A DNA stretch of 12,417 nt from JACPAP01 sp035287045 (GTDB taxonomy: Bacteria > Gemmatimonadota > Gemmatimonadetes > Gemmatimonadales > GWC2-71-9). The stretch spans positions 1-12,417 of the forward strand of contig DATECF010000197.1 in NCBI GenBank assembly GCA_035287045.1. The letters are read 5' to 3'. Numbering within the stretch: the stretch's first letter is position 1; each line of letters begins with the position of its first letter. This document shows positions 4,806 to 12,026 of this stretch, in pieces. The notes under the pieces are model-generated. The model saw nothing but the letters and a program-made list of their open reading frames with translations. It ran no database searches and had not been told where the DNA came from. A program made the position numbers and the translations under genes.

Positions 4806-6296
4806 TTACCTTGGCGCCCTGACCTCCAGCCCGCGTCCGCGGTAGGCGCTGGGACCTACGTTGTCGGCGGTCGTGATCGTGCGCTGGCCGCCGCGGAAGG
4901 TCGTGACCTCGACCCTCACGCGGCTCTCGACCTTGGGCAGGCCGAAGTGCACCGGTACGGCGCCGTGGGAGCAGTAGCCCCCACCGTTGTCCACCAGGCC
5001 GGTCCCCAGCAGCGTATTCGTTGCCGCGTCGTACACACGGACCTCGGCACCGGCCTGCGTCCAGCGGCCGTCCGCGTCCACCACGCGCACCTGGAGCGAG
5101 CGGGCCGCCACGGCGGCGGGGAGCATGTTGCGGTACAGGTGATGCGCGCCGTCGCGGTTGTTGTTGGCGAGCGAGAGGTCCAGATCGCCGTCGGCGTCGA
5201 AGTCGGCCCATGCGATGCCGTGGCTCGCCCCTTTCTCAAGCATGGCCGCGGGGATCAGGTTGACGAACGTGCCCTGCTGGTTGTGGAACAGATGGTCCGG
5301 CACCTCGGCCTGGTCACCGAGGTACGAGGCCACGAACAGGTCGGGCCAGCCGTCGTTGTCGTAGTCGCCCCAGGCGGCGGTGGTGGAGTGGTACTCGCCC
5401 GCCAGCGCGGTTCCGGCGGAGACCAGCTTGAACGTTCCATCGCCCTGGTTCTGCCACAGCACGTCCGGGCCGTAGGTCGCGATGAAGAGGTCCAGGTCTC
5501 CGTCGTTGTCGTAGTCGGCGATGGCCGGGCCCACGCTGCCCTGATCCGAGGGGCGCCCAGCCCAGTTCATGCCGAGTTGTGGGGCGATGTCCGTGAACCT
5601 TCCGCCGTCGTTCCGGAAGAAGCCGTCCTGGTCGCCGTCCTGGTTGGCGACGAAGGCATCGAGGTCGCCGTCCTGGTCCATGTCGAACCAGGCGACGCCC
5701 ACGGTCTTCCGTGGATCGCCGATGCCGGTTTGCCTGGTCACGTCGGTGAACCGGGTGCCGTCGTTCCGGAGCAGGCGGTTGGGCTGGTCGCGGTAGGCCA
5801 CGAAGAGATCCAGGTCGCCGTCCTGATCGTAGTCAATCCACGCTGGTTGACGGGTGGTGCCCTCGAGCGTGATGCCGTACTGCGTGGCCACGTTGGTGAA
5901 GCGCCCGCCGTTGTCGTCGTTGCGGTAGAGTTTGGCGCGGCCGCGGCCGGTCGCGGCGAAGCCAACGAACAGGTCGAAGTCGCCGTCCGAGTCGAAATCT
6001 CCCCACGCCGCGGCACGGGTTTCGACCGTGTCGGCCAGGCCCACCTGTTCCGCCACGTCCGTGAACGTCCCTTCGTGGTTGCGGTACAGCCGGTTGGCGC
6101 GATACCGAAAGCCCACGAACAGGTCCAGGTCGCCGTCGTTGTCGTAGTCGGCCCAGGCGTTGGGCTGGGCGCCGGAAACGCCGAACAGCTCGGGCTGGAC
6201 CCGCTCGAACGCGGGAGCGGAAACCTCCGGTGGGCGATCACAGGCGGGTCCGGCGAGCCACCACGCGGCTGCCGCCAGCAGGACGGTACGGCTCAT
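4806..6296 (-). CDS. FG-GAP/VCBS seven-bladed propeller lipoprotein with C-terminal ASPIC/UnbV domain (CRTAC1-like)
   Basis: 496 residues. The signal peptide ends LAGPAC with C19, probably a lipoprotein site, though the lipobox is not canonical. Seven regularly spaced calcium-binding loops follow, about 50 residues apart: DYDNDGDLD (50-58), DFDSDGDFD (100-108), DYDQDGDLD (155-163), DMDQDGDLD (205-213), DYDNDGDLD (261-269), DYDNDGWPD (311-319) and DFDADGDLD (365-373). These would form an integrin-alpha-like seven-bladed beta propeller. The C-terminus (about 400-494) has ASPIC/UnbV features: GAEVRVYD, GGGYCSHGAVPVHFGL and a final strand. Family members are extracellular or outer-membrane proteins thought to bind ligands or other proteins; no reaction is established. 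The ATG at 6296 overlaps the stop of the upstream membrane-protein gene (ATGA) with AAGGAG four bases before it, so a longer start is wrong. The sixth loop has W-P for D-L, a mild deviation. Confidence 0.92.
   Translation of the reverse strand: MSRTVLLAAAAWWLAGPACDRPPEVSAPAFERVQPELFGVSGAQPNAWADYDNDGDLDLFVGFRYRANRLYRNHEGTFTDVAEQVGLADTVETRAAAWGDFDSDGDFDLFVGFAATGRGRAKLYRNDDNGGRFTNVATQYGITLEGTTRQPAWIDYDQDGDLDLFVAYRDQPNRLLRNDGTRFTDVTRQTGIGDPRKTVGVAWFDMDQDGDLDAFVANQDGDQDGFFRNDGGRFTDIAPQLGMNWAGRPSDQGSVGPAIADYDNDGDLDLFIATYGPDVLWQNQGDGTFKLVSAGTALAGEYHSTTAAWGDYDNDGWPDLFVASYLGDQAEVPDHLFHNQQGTFVNLIPAAMLEKGASHGIAWADFDADGDLDLSLANNNRDGAHHLYRNMLPAAVAARSLQVRVVDADGRWTQAGAEVRVYDAATNTLLGTGLVDNGGGYCSHGAVPVHFGLPKVESRVRVEVTTFRGGQRTITTADNVGPSAYRGRGLEVRAPR
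5172..6155 (-). repeat. Seven degenerate coding repeats (FG-GAP blades), about 150 bp period
   Basis: Each blade encodes a xAxxDxDxDGDxDLFVA segment, and the DNA of several copies is nearly identical over 25-30 bp (for example around 5490-5520 and 6123-6153). The repeats lie wholly in frame inside the FG-GAP lipoprotein gene and reflect blade duplication rather than a mobile or regulatory repeat. Confidence 0.85.
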
Positions 6297-6700
6297 GGGA
6301 CTCCTTCCTCTGATTCCGGAGTGGGTCCGTTGCGAGGGGTGAGGGCCCGGCGAGCGTACCCCACGACCGCTCCCACGAACACCGTGGCGACCACCACGCT
6401 GTAGGTGGTGATCAGCCATCGTTCCGCGGGCCCGGAGTAGATCACCGTGGCGAGCGCCGCGGCGGCGACCACCGCCAGAGCCCACGCGCCGAACACGGGC
6501 CACATCCAGCGTCCGGGGTGCAGCAGGCCCCACAGCGCGGCGAATCCGGTCACTCCATACAGCAGCTCGATGGGCGCGAGCCAGCGCTCAGCCGGCGTGG
6601 TGGCCGTGCGCCACTGGTCCGGCCCGTCGAGCACACCGGCTGCGCCGCTGGCCGCGAGAACGATGCCGCACATGACCAGGCCAACGCGGCGCGCTACCAA
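6293..6700 (-). CDS. Small integral membrane protein with four predicted helices
   Basis: 135 residues. Hydrophobic segments lie at about 4-24, 41-60, 67-88 and 95-116, with a hydrophilic C-terminal tail ending in acidic residues (ARRALTPRNGPTPESEEGVP). Sequence between helices 1 and 2 (DGPDQWRTATTPAERWLAP) and before helix 4 (SGPAERW) shows a repeated PAERW motif, at 37-41 and 91-95, hinting at two related helical hairpins. I do not recognise a family. The start is TTG 6700, chosen because AGGAG lies 6 nt upstream; an ATG at 6673 would cut the first helix. It begins 10 bp after the M20 hydrolase stop and overlaps the FG-GAP gene by 4 nt, so it sits in the middle of this cluster. Confidence 0.75.
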   Translation of the reverse strand: MVARRVGLVMCGIVLAASGAAGVLDGPDQWRTATTPAERWLAPIELLYGVTGFAALWGLLHPGRWMWPVFGAWALAVVAAAALATVIYSGPAERWLITTYSVVVATVFVGAVVGYARRALTPRNGPTPESEEGVP

Positions 6701-6710
6701 CCGGCGCTCC

Positions 6711-8147
6711 TCATCGCTTCACGCGGTAGTCCAGCGGCGGTGCTCGGTCTCCCACCAGAGACCGGTAGACGAAGTTGGGGCCCACCGCCCGCCGGTACTC
6801 GGCGTTCGCCGCCGTGATCAGCTTGGGATCGCTGAAGAGGTCAATGGCCGTCAGGGTGAGCGTCTTGGCGGCGACCAGCATGCCTTTCATGCCGATGCTG
6901 GTGCCGCCGGCCGCGATCGCCTGCCACGAGTGCGCCGACGTGCCGGGAACCCAGGTCGCCGTGTTCAAACCGCTGGTGGGAACCACCCAGCTCACGTCCG
7001 CCACGTCGGTCGAGCCACCTTCCGCACCGCGCCGCTCGAAGGGGTGAATCTCCGCGGCGGAGGACAATGGCGGCGCGTCCTCGGGCAAGGTGGTTCGGAT
7101 CTTCTCGGCAAAGGCGGTTTCTTCCGGGGTGTATTTGACGCCGCCCACCTGGCGCAAGTTCTTGTCCATGACCCGCGCCAGCGCCTCGTTGGGCAGCAGC
7201 GCGTAGATGCCGTGGATCACTTCGTAGTCCACGGTGGTGCCGGTGCCCATGGCCGCGCCCTCGGCGGCCTTCACCACGCGGTCGAAGATCTTCGCAACAT
7301 CGGCGGGATCGGGATGCCGCACGTAGTAAAACACCTCCGCGAAGTCGGGCACCACGTTGGGGGCCGAGCCGCCGCTGGTGATCACGTAATGGAGGCGAGT
7401 GACGTCCGGCACGTGCTCGCGCAGCATGTTGACCATGTGATTCATGGCTTCCACGCCGTCCAGCGCCGAGCGCCCCCGTTCCGGCGCGCCGGCGGCGTGC
7501 GCCGAGACGCCGCGGAACCGGAACTTGGCCGATTTGTTGGCCAGCGAGCCGTCGGCGCTGGCGTCGTTGGACGACCCCGCGTGCCAGTGGAGCGCCACGT
7601 CCACGTCCTTGAACAGCCCGGCGCGCACCAGGTACACCTTGCCGGCGCCGCCTTCTTCCGCCGGAGAGCCGTACAGCCTCACGGTACCGGGCCTGCCGGT
7701 GGTAGCGAGCCACTCCTTCACGGCGATCGCCGCCGCCGTCGAGCCGGTGCCGAAAAGATGGTGGCCGCAGGCGTGGCCCGCGTCCTTGGTCTGGATCACC
7801 TGGCGCACCGGCACGGCGTCCTGGGTGATGCCGGGGAGCGCATCGAATTCGGCCAGGATGGCGATGACGGGCTTGCCCTGGCCGTAGCTGGCCACGAACG
7901 CCGTGGGCATACCCGCGACGCCCGCTTCGATCCGGAAGCCGGCGGTGCGGAGCTGCTCCTGGAGCAACGCCGAGCTTCGGGTCTCCTGATAGCCCACCTC
8001 CGCCCAGTCCCAGATCTGCTTGGCCACCTGGGTGTAGCGCTGGTAGTTGGCGTCCAGCGACGCGAGCGCGGCCTGGCGCGGGTCCTGCGCCATCGCCGCT
8101 GAGGTCAATAGGCTCGCCATGATCGGCGTACGAATTCCACCCAGCAT
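6711..8147 (-). CDS. Exported M20 family amidohydrolase, AbgB-like
   Basis: 478 residues. A signal peptide (MLGGIRTPIMASLLTSAAMA, cut before Q21) precedes the metal-dependent M20 peptidase/amidohydrolase fold. AEFDALPG (99-106) is the conserved catalytic-strand motif; GHACGHHLFGTGS (124-136) carries C127 and H129; SPAEEGGAGK (161-170) carries the catalytic Glu and a metal ligand (E164/E165); HWH at 187-189 and SAH at 404-406 supply further ligands. HACGHHLFGTG, YGSPAEEGG and GGSTDVADVSWVVPT closely match AbgB, the p-aminobenzoyl-glutamate hydrolase subunit, and the amidohydrolases annotated with it. Residues about 207-320 form the inserted lid/dimerisation domain (FRGVSAHAAGAPERGRSALD). Unlike AbgB it has a signal peptide and no AbgA partner nearby, so it probably acts in the periplasm on an N-acyl amino acid or related amide; substrate unknown. 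ATG 8147 has a GGGAGA site eight bases upstream. Confidence 0.93.
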   Translation of the reverse strand: MLGGIRTPIMASLLTSAAMAQDPRQAALASLDANYQRYTQVAKQIWDWAEVGYQETRSSALLQEQLRTAGFRIEAGVAGMPTAFVASYGQGKPVIAILAEFDALPGITQDAVPVRQVIQTKDAGHACGHHLFGTGSTAAAIAVKEWLATTGRPGTVRLYGSPAEEGGAGKVYLVRAGLFKDVDVALHWHAGSSNDASADGSLANKSAKFRFRGVSAHAAGAPERGRSALDGVEAMNHMVNMLREHVPDVTRLHYVITSGGSAPNVVPDFAEVFYYVRHPDPADVAKIFDRVVKAAEGAAMGTGTTVDYEVIHGIYALLPNEALARVMDKNLRQVGGVKYTPEETAFAEKIRTTLPEDAPPLSSAAEIHPFERRGAEGGSTDVADVSWVVPTSGLNTATWVPGTSAHSWQAIAAGGTSIGMKGMLVAAKTLTLTAIDLFSDPKLITAANAEYRRAVGPNFVYRSLVGDRAPPLDYRVKR

Positions 8148-8291
8148 GTGATGCTCTCCCTGAGCGAAGTGAACTGCCGAAGAAAGGTGGCGCCCCGAGC
8201 GCCAGTGCGGAATCCCGCTGCCCGCGGCGGCTGGCCGAGTCGAGGCCCCACGCCGTACTATGGACCCCTCTCCGGCGAGGATTGGCACCGT

Positions 8292-9158
8292 ATGGCCCCG
8301 CAGCGTCTCAGGGATGTGGATGCCGCCGAGCGGGCGTTCCGCTTCCAGACCCTGGCCTGGGCCCTCGCAGTGGGCCTGCTGATGGGAGGTGTGGGAGGCG
8401 CGGGCATCGCCAACCTCCAGGGTGGTAATCCGCTGCTCGGAGCCGTGATCGGGTTTCTGAGCGTCGGTGGGGGGATCTACGTGGTAGCCATGTGGGCGGT
8501 GGGGCGTTCGCAGGCCATGGCCCAGACGATCTACAACCCTTCGGGTGAATCCACCCCGTATAAGCCTCAATACTCCTACGCGGCCTCGCTGGTCGTTCGG
8601 GGCCGTTACGCCGAGGCGGCTACCGCGTACGAGCTGCATGCCATCGAGAACCCGGCCGAGCCCGAGCCGTACCTGCAGCTCGCGCGGCTGTACCGCGACA
8701 AGCTCAATCAGCACGAAGACGCGCTGACGTGGTTCCGACGGGTACGCACGGACGCGACCCTCGGCCCCGGCCAGGAGTTGTACGTCATCCAGGAGATCAT
8801 CGATCTCTACACGCAGAAGCTCAAGACGCCGCGCAAGGCGATCCCGGAGCTGACGCTGGTGTGCCAGCGGTTCGGGGGAACGCCGGCGGCGCGGGCCGCG
8901 GAGAAGCAGCTGGCCGAGATGCGGGAGATGCTGGCCCGGGAGCGGGACGCGCTGGAGCCGTTCACGGCGCAGTTCCTGAAGCACATGGGCCGTTCGTCCA
9001 TCGCGGTCGCCGCGGCGACGACCCGGAGCGAGATCGAAGGGCGGGCGATCCGGGAGGCGCTCCAGGAGTGCGGGAACGACCCTGACAAGGCGGCCGAGCG
9101 GCTGGGCGTGCCGGTGGAGCAGCTCAAGCAAAAGATGCACGAGCTGCACATCGGCTGA
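8292..9158 (+). CDS. Membrane-anchored TPR protein with C-terminal Fis-type helix-turn-helix
   Basis: 288 residues from ATG 8292. A short basic N-terminus is followed by two transmembrane helices (about 20-42 and 47-69), consistent with a hairpin that leaves both ends in the cytoplasm. Residues about 92-215 are TPR-like helices: YSYAASLVVRGRYAEAATAYELHAIENPAEPEPYLQLARLYRDKLNQHEDALTWFRRV gives two clear units, and KAIPELTLVCQRF with AARAAEKQLAEM a weaker third. The last 35 residues, AIREALQECGNDPDKAAERLGVPVEQLKQKMHELHI (252-287), have the pattern of the Fis-type HTH (ALxxxxGNxxxAAxxLGxxxxxLxxKxxxL) found at the end of sigma54 activators. No AAA+ or receiver domain is present. It may be a membrane-bound transcriptional regulator or scaffold (inference). 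The reading frame is open further upstream to 8148, but no signal or motif supports that part. Ribosome site GAGG is 11 bases upstream. Confidence 0.8.
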   Translation: MAPQRLRDVDAAERAFRFQTLAWALAVGLLMGGVGGAGIANLQGGNPLLGAVIGFLSVGGGIYVVAMWAVGRSQAMAQTIYNPSGESTPYKPQYSYAASLVVRGRYAEAATAYELHAIENPAEPEPYLQLARLYRDKLNQHEDALTWFRRVRTDATLGPGQELYVIQEIIDLYTQKLKTPRKAIPELTLVCQRFGGTPAARAAEKQLAEMREMLARERDALEPFTAQFLKHMGRSSIAVAAATTRSEIEGRAIREALQECGNDPDKAAERLGVPVEQLKQKMHELHIG

Positions 9159-9234
9159 GCGGCGCGCGCCCGGTGCAACCATTTCACGCGTCGTCTCGTC
9201 TAACCTGGTTGGATATCATTCTTCGGAGCCTGCC

Positions 9235-10044
9235 ATGCGTCCCGTCTTCTTGATCCCCGTTCTCACCCTGGCGCTCGCCGCGAACGCCCATCCTTTGGCG
9301 GCGCAAGGCGTCACCGACCGCGACGACTGGTGTGACCGGGATCGAGGCGGGGACCGCGAGCGAGGCTGGTTTTGCGAGGTGCGCGAGGTGAGGCTCCCCA
9401 CCGGTGACGTGGTGGCGGTGGACGGCGAGCCGAACGGCGGCATCCGGGTCGAGGGTTGGGATCGGAACGAAGTGCTGCTGCGGGCGCGAGTCTCGGCCCG
9501 GGCCCGGAGCGACGACGACGCCCGCGAGCTGGTCTCCCTGGTGGAGGTGGTTACCGAGCGCTCTCCCATCCGCGCCCGCGGCCCGCGCACGGCCCGCCGC
9601 GAGTGGTGGTCGGTGAGCTACGAGCTGTTCGTACCCCGCCGTTCCAATCTGGATCTGTCCACCCAGAACGGCGGCATTCACATCACCGAGGTCTTGGGCC
9701 AGATCAGGTTCCATTCCACCAACGGTGGCGTGGCGTTGACCCGGCTGGGCGGCAACGTGCGGGGCAGTGCCACCAACGGCGGGTTGGTGATCGAGCTGGG
9801 CGGGAACGCGTGGGAGGGGGAGGGGATGGACGTGGAGACCGCCAACGGCGGCGTCCGGATCAGCGTCCCGCCGAACTACTCCGCGCGGTTGGAAACCGGG
9901 ACCACGAACGGTGGGATGCAGGTAGATTTCCCGATTACCGTTCAGGGCCGCTTCAATCGCCGGATCACGACCGACTTGGGGAGCGGCGGAAAGACCATTC
10001 GCGCCGTGACCACCAACGGCGGGGTGGTGGTGAGGCGAGGCTAG
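9235..10044 (+). CDS. Exported DUF4097-type beta-strand repeat protein with seven NGG motifs
   Basis: 269 residues. A Sec signal peptide (MRPVFLIPVLTLALAANAHPLAAQ, 1-24) is followed by a charged segment with two cysteines (C33, C47) that could form a disulfide. Seven Asn-Gly-Gly turns follow at residues 67, 145, 163, 181, 204, 225 and 261, mostly preceded by Thr/Ala and followed by a beta strand (for example STNGGVALTRL, ATNGGLVIEL, TANGGVRISV). Spacing of 18-23 residues in the centre fits one coil each of a beta-helix/beta-sandwich. This is the pattern of DUF4097 proteins, described as adhesin-like; no biochemical role is established. It likely functions at the cell surface or in the periplasm. 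ATG 9235 has GGAG six bases upstream. The stop shares CTAG with the stop of the convergent kinase gene. Confidence 0.85.
   Translation: MRPVFLIPVLTLALAANAHPLAAQGVTDRDDWCDRDRGGDRERGWFCEVREVRLPTGDVVAVDGEPNGGIRVEGWDRNEVLLRARVSARARSDDDARELVSLVEVVTERSPIRARGPRTARREWWSVSYELFVPRRSNLDLSTQNGGIHITEVLGQIRFHSTNGGVALTRLGGNVRGSATNGGLVIELGGNAWEGEGMDVETANGGVRISVPPNYSARLETGTTNGGMQVDFPITVQGRFNRRITTDLGSGGKTIRAVTTNGGVVVRRG
10041..10044. other. Overlapping convergent stop codons (shared CTAG)
   Basis: CTAG provides TAG (10042-10044) for the plus-strand DUF4097 gene and TAG (10043-10041) for the minus-strand kinase. There is therefore no intergenic terminator between the two converging genes. Confidence 0.9.
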
Positions 10045-12026
10045 CCCTCGAGCGCTTCCCGCGCGATCCGCGCCACAGCGGCATCCTTGTCCTGAGCCAG
10101 GTGTTTCAGGGCATCCTGGGTCAGCTCCCGGGGAAGCTGCGCCAGGGCCCGCACCGCCGCCTGCTGCAGCGGTCCCCGTTCCTTCCTCAAGAGGCGGGTT
10201 CGTTCGAACAATCCTGCCAACAACAGAACGGTCTCACGCGCTGGGATCAGACCGAGCGCCTCGGCGGCAGCCAGTTGCTCGTCCGCGGCCGGACGCTGGA
10301 GCGCGGCGCCCAGGAGGGGCAGCACCTCACGCCTGCGTGACGCGCCCAGGGCCCGGATCGCGGCGACGCGGACCCGCGGCACGGGGTCGCTCATCGCCAG
10401 CCGGCCGATGTGCTCGGCCACGGGCCCGCCGCGTCCGGAGGCGATGGCCAACACATGGACCCGGACCTCGGAGGCGGAGTGGCGGACGGCCGCCGCCAAC
10501 CAACGCTGAATGATCGCCGTGGGCCGGAGGCTCTCGGCCAACGCGGTGGCGAAGGCCTGCACCACGCCGGCGCTCGGGTCGCGGGCCAAGGCGTCTGCCC
10601 CCGCGTCGTCCAGCGCGCCGACGCGGTCGGCCAGGAGGACCAACTCCGGGCTCCGATCCCGCCGTGCCAGTCGCAGCAGTCCCTCGGCGCAGTCCGGCAA
10701 GAGCAGGGCCAGCGCTTCTTCGGCGGCAGCCTGTTGGCGCTCGTTGCCGCGGCGCCAGGCGGCGGCCAGGGTCTCGATCACGCCGTCGTTCCGGGCCAGC
10801 CGGCTCACGGCATCGCGCACCGGCTCCCGAAGGGCTGGATAGGGATCGCGAATCCTCTTCCCCAGCGCGCGGAGCGTGTCCAACAGGCCTTGCCCGTCTA
10901 CCCGATCCACGGCAGCGATAGCGCGAGCTTCCGCCGCGCGGGCGGCTTCCGCCATGCTGCTCACGTCCATGGCGGTCTCCACATCCGAAGCCGCCGCCGG
11001 GTTCAGGGTGCGAAACACCGAGGCGTCGGCGGTGCCCTGAACCGCCACCAACGTCCCGCCGGAGCGGCGCAGCGACGTCTGTCCGGCGCCCTGGTCCAGC
11101 GCTCTCACGAACTCGCCCGCCCCGGCGAAACGCTTGGCCGGGTCTTTTTCCAGCGCGCGTCGGACCGCGGCCTCCATGTCGTCCGTCACGTCCGCGCGCC
11201 GCGCGCCCAATGCCGGCACAGGCGCTGTGGTGTGCTGGTGGAAAATGGCCTGGACGCTGGTGCTATCGAACGGCGGAGCGCCCGCCAGCATCTCGTACAC
11301 CACGACGCCTAAGCTGTAGACATCGCTGCGGGCGTCCAGCTCGCGGTCGCCCGCAGCCTGTTCCGGGGACACGTAGTGTGGCGTCCCGATGATCACGCCG
11401 GAGGCGGTGACCACCGAGTCGCTGGCCAGCGCCTTGGCGATGCCAAAGTCGGTGAGGAGGCTTCTGCCGGTGGCGAACTCCAGCAGGATGTTGTCCGGCT
11501 TCACGTCGCGATGCACCACGTGGGCGTGGTGGGCGAAGTCCAAGGCGGCGGCCACGTCCCGCGCCACGCCCAGGGCGATGGGGATGATCAGCTGCCCTTC
11601 GCGGCGGAGCCGAGCGGAGAGCGGCTCGCCGTCCACCAGGGGCATCACCAGGCAGGGAACGTCGCCCTCCCGGCCCACGAAGTAGATCGGCACGATATTG
11701 GGATGCATGAGCCGGGCCGCCATCTGGGCTTCGCGGCGGAAGCGCTCGGCGATGGCCGTCACGGCGGCGAACTCCGGGAACAGCGCTTTGGCGGCGAGCT
11801 TCCGGTCCAGGCGTTTGTCGTGGACTCGGAACACCACGGCGTATCCGCCCCGGCCGATCACGTCCTCGACCTCGTAATCGGGACCCAGTGCCCGGGCGAC
11901 ATCTTCGGCGAGCTGGGCTGTGGGGTCCGCGCCGGTCAGCGGTGGGAGCAAGGCGTTGCACGAGGGGCAGCGCAGGGCCGCCTCGGGAGTGGAGCGGCCG
12001 CAGCCGGTGCAGAGTCGGCCGGTCAT
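10041..12026 (-). CDS. Soluble zinc-ribbon Ser/Thr protein kinase with C-terminal HEAT repeats
   Basis: 661 residues from ATG 12026. The N-terminus is a zinc ribbon with two CxxC knuckles (C6, C9, C20, C23). A complete Hanks-type kinase domain follows (about 51-310): glycine loop VIGRGGYAVVF (57-67), catalytic K80, alphaC E99, HRDVKPDN (172-179), DFG (193-195), activation segment GTPHYVSPEQ (214-223) and DVYSLGVVVYEMLAG (235-249). All key catalytic residues are present. Residues about 320-420 are a linker. About 420-661 are helical HEAT/armadillo-like repeats, for example DPVPRVRVAAIRALGASRRREVLPLLGAALQ and AVRALAQLPRELTQDALKHLA. No transmembrane helix is seen, unlike PknB/PASTA kinases, so it should be cytosolic with HEAT repeats as a docking or sensing surface. 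The start is uncertain: no ribosome site precedes 12026, but the upstream in-frame part to 12095 lacks any domain. Confidence 0.92.
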   Translation of the reverse strand: MTGRLCTGCGRSTPEAALRCPSCNALLPPLTGADPTAQLAEDVARALGPDYEVEDVIGRGGYAVVFRVHDKRLDRKLAAKALFPEFAAVTAIAERFRREAQMAARLMHPNIVPIYFVGREGDVPCLVMPLVDGEPLSARLRREGQLIIPIALGVARDVAAALDFAHHAHVVHRDVKPDNILLEFATGRSLLTDFGIAKALASDSVVTASGVIIGTPHYVSPEQAAGDRELDARSDVYSLGVVVYEMLAGAPPFDSTSVQAIFHQHTTAPVPALGARRADVTDDMEAAVRRALEKDPAKRFAGAGEFVRALDQGAGQTSLRRSGGTLVAVQGTADASVFRTLNPAAASDVETAMDVSSMAEAARAAEARAIAAVDRVDGQGLLDTLRALGKRIRDPYPALREPVRDAVSRLARNDGVIETLAAAWRRGNERQQAAAEEALALLLPDCAEGLLRLARRDRSPELVLLADRVGALDDAGADALARDPSAGVVQAFATALAESLRPTAIIQRWLAAAVRHSASEVRVHVLAIASGRGGPVAEHIGRLAMSDPVPRVRVAAIRALGASRRREVLPLLGAALQRPAADEQLAAAEALGLIPARETVLLLAGLFERTRLLRKERGPLQQAAVRALAQLPRELTQDALKHLAQDKDAAVARIAREALEG

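Noticed and set aside
4947..6404. 485-codon open frame on the plus strand opposite the FG-GAP gene
   Set aside because: It mirrors the repeated DxDxDG codons in antisense (runs of Val/His/Glu), has no recognisable domain and no ribosome site; typical of GC-rich shadow frames.
6447..8102. 551-codon open frame on the plus strand opposite the M20 hydrolase
   Set aside because: The minus strand encodes a complete hydrolase with all metal ligands; the plus frame is rich in Arg, Gly and His with no motif.
9161..9170. GGCGCGCGCC palindrome after the TPR-HTH gene
   Set aside because: Short alternating GC palindromes are expected by chance in DNA this GC-rich, and there is no supporting context.
8148..9182. 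Minus-strand extension of the M20 hydrolase reading frame upstream of 8147
   Set aside because: It is antisense to the TPR-HTH gene, and the signal peptide plus GGGAGA site fix the hydrolase start at 8147.
10410..11312. 300-codon plus-strand frame opposite the kinase
   Set aside because: Lies antisense to conserved kinase and HEAT sequence; no domain visible.
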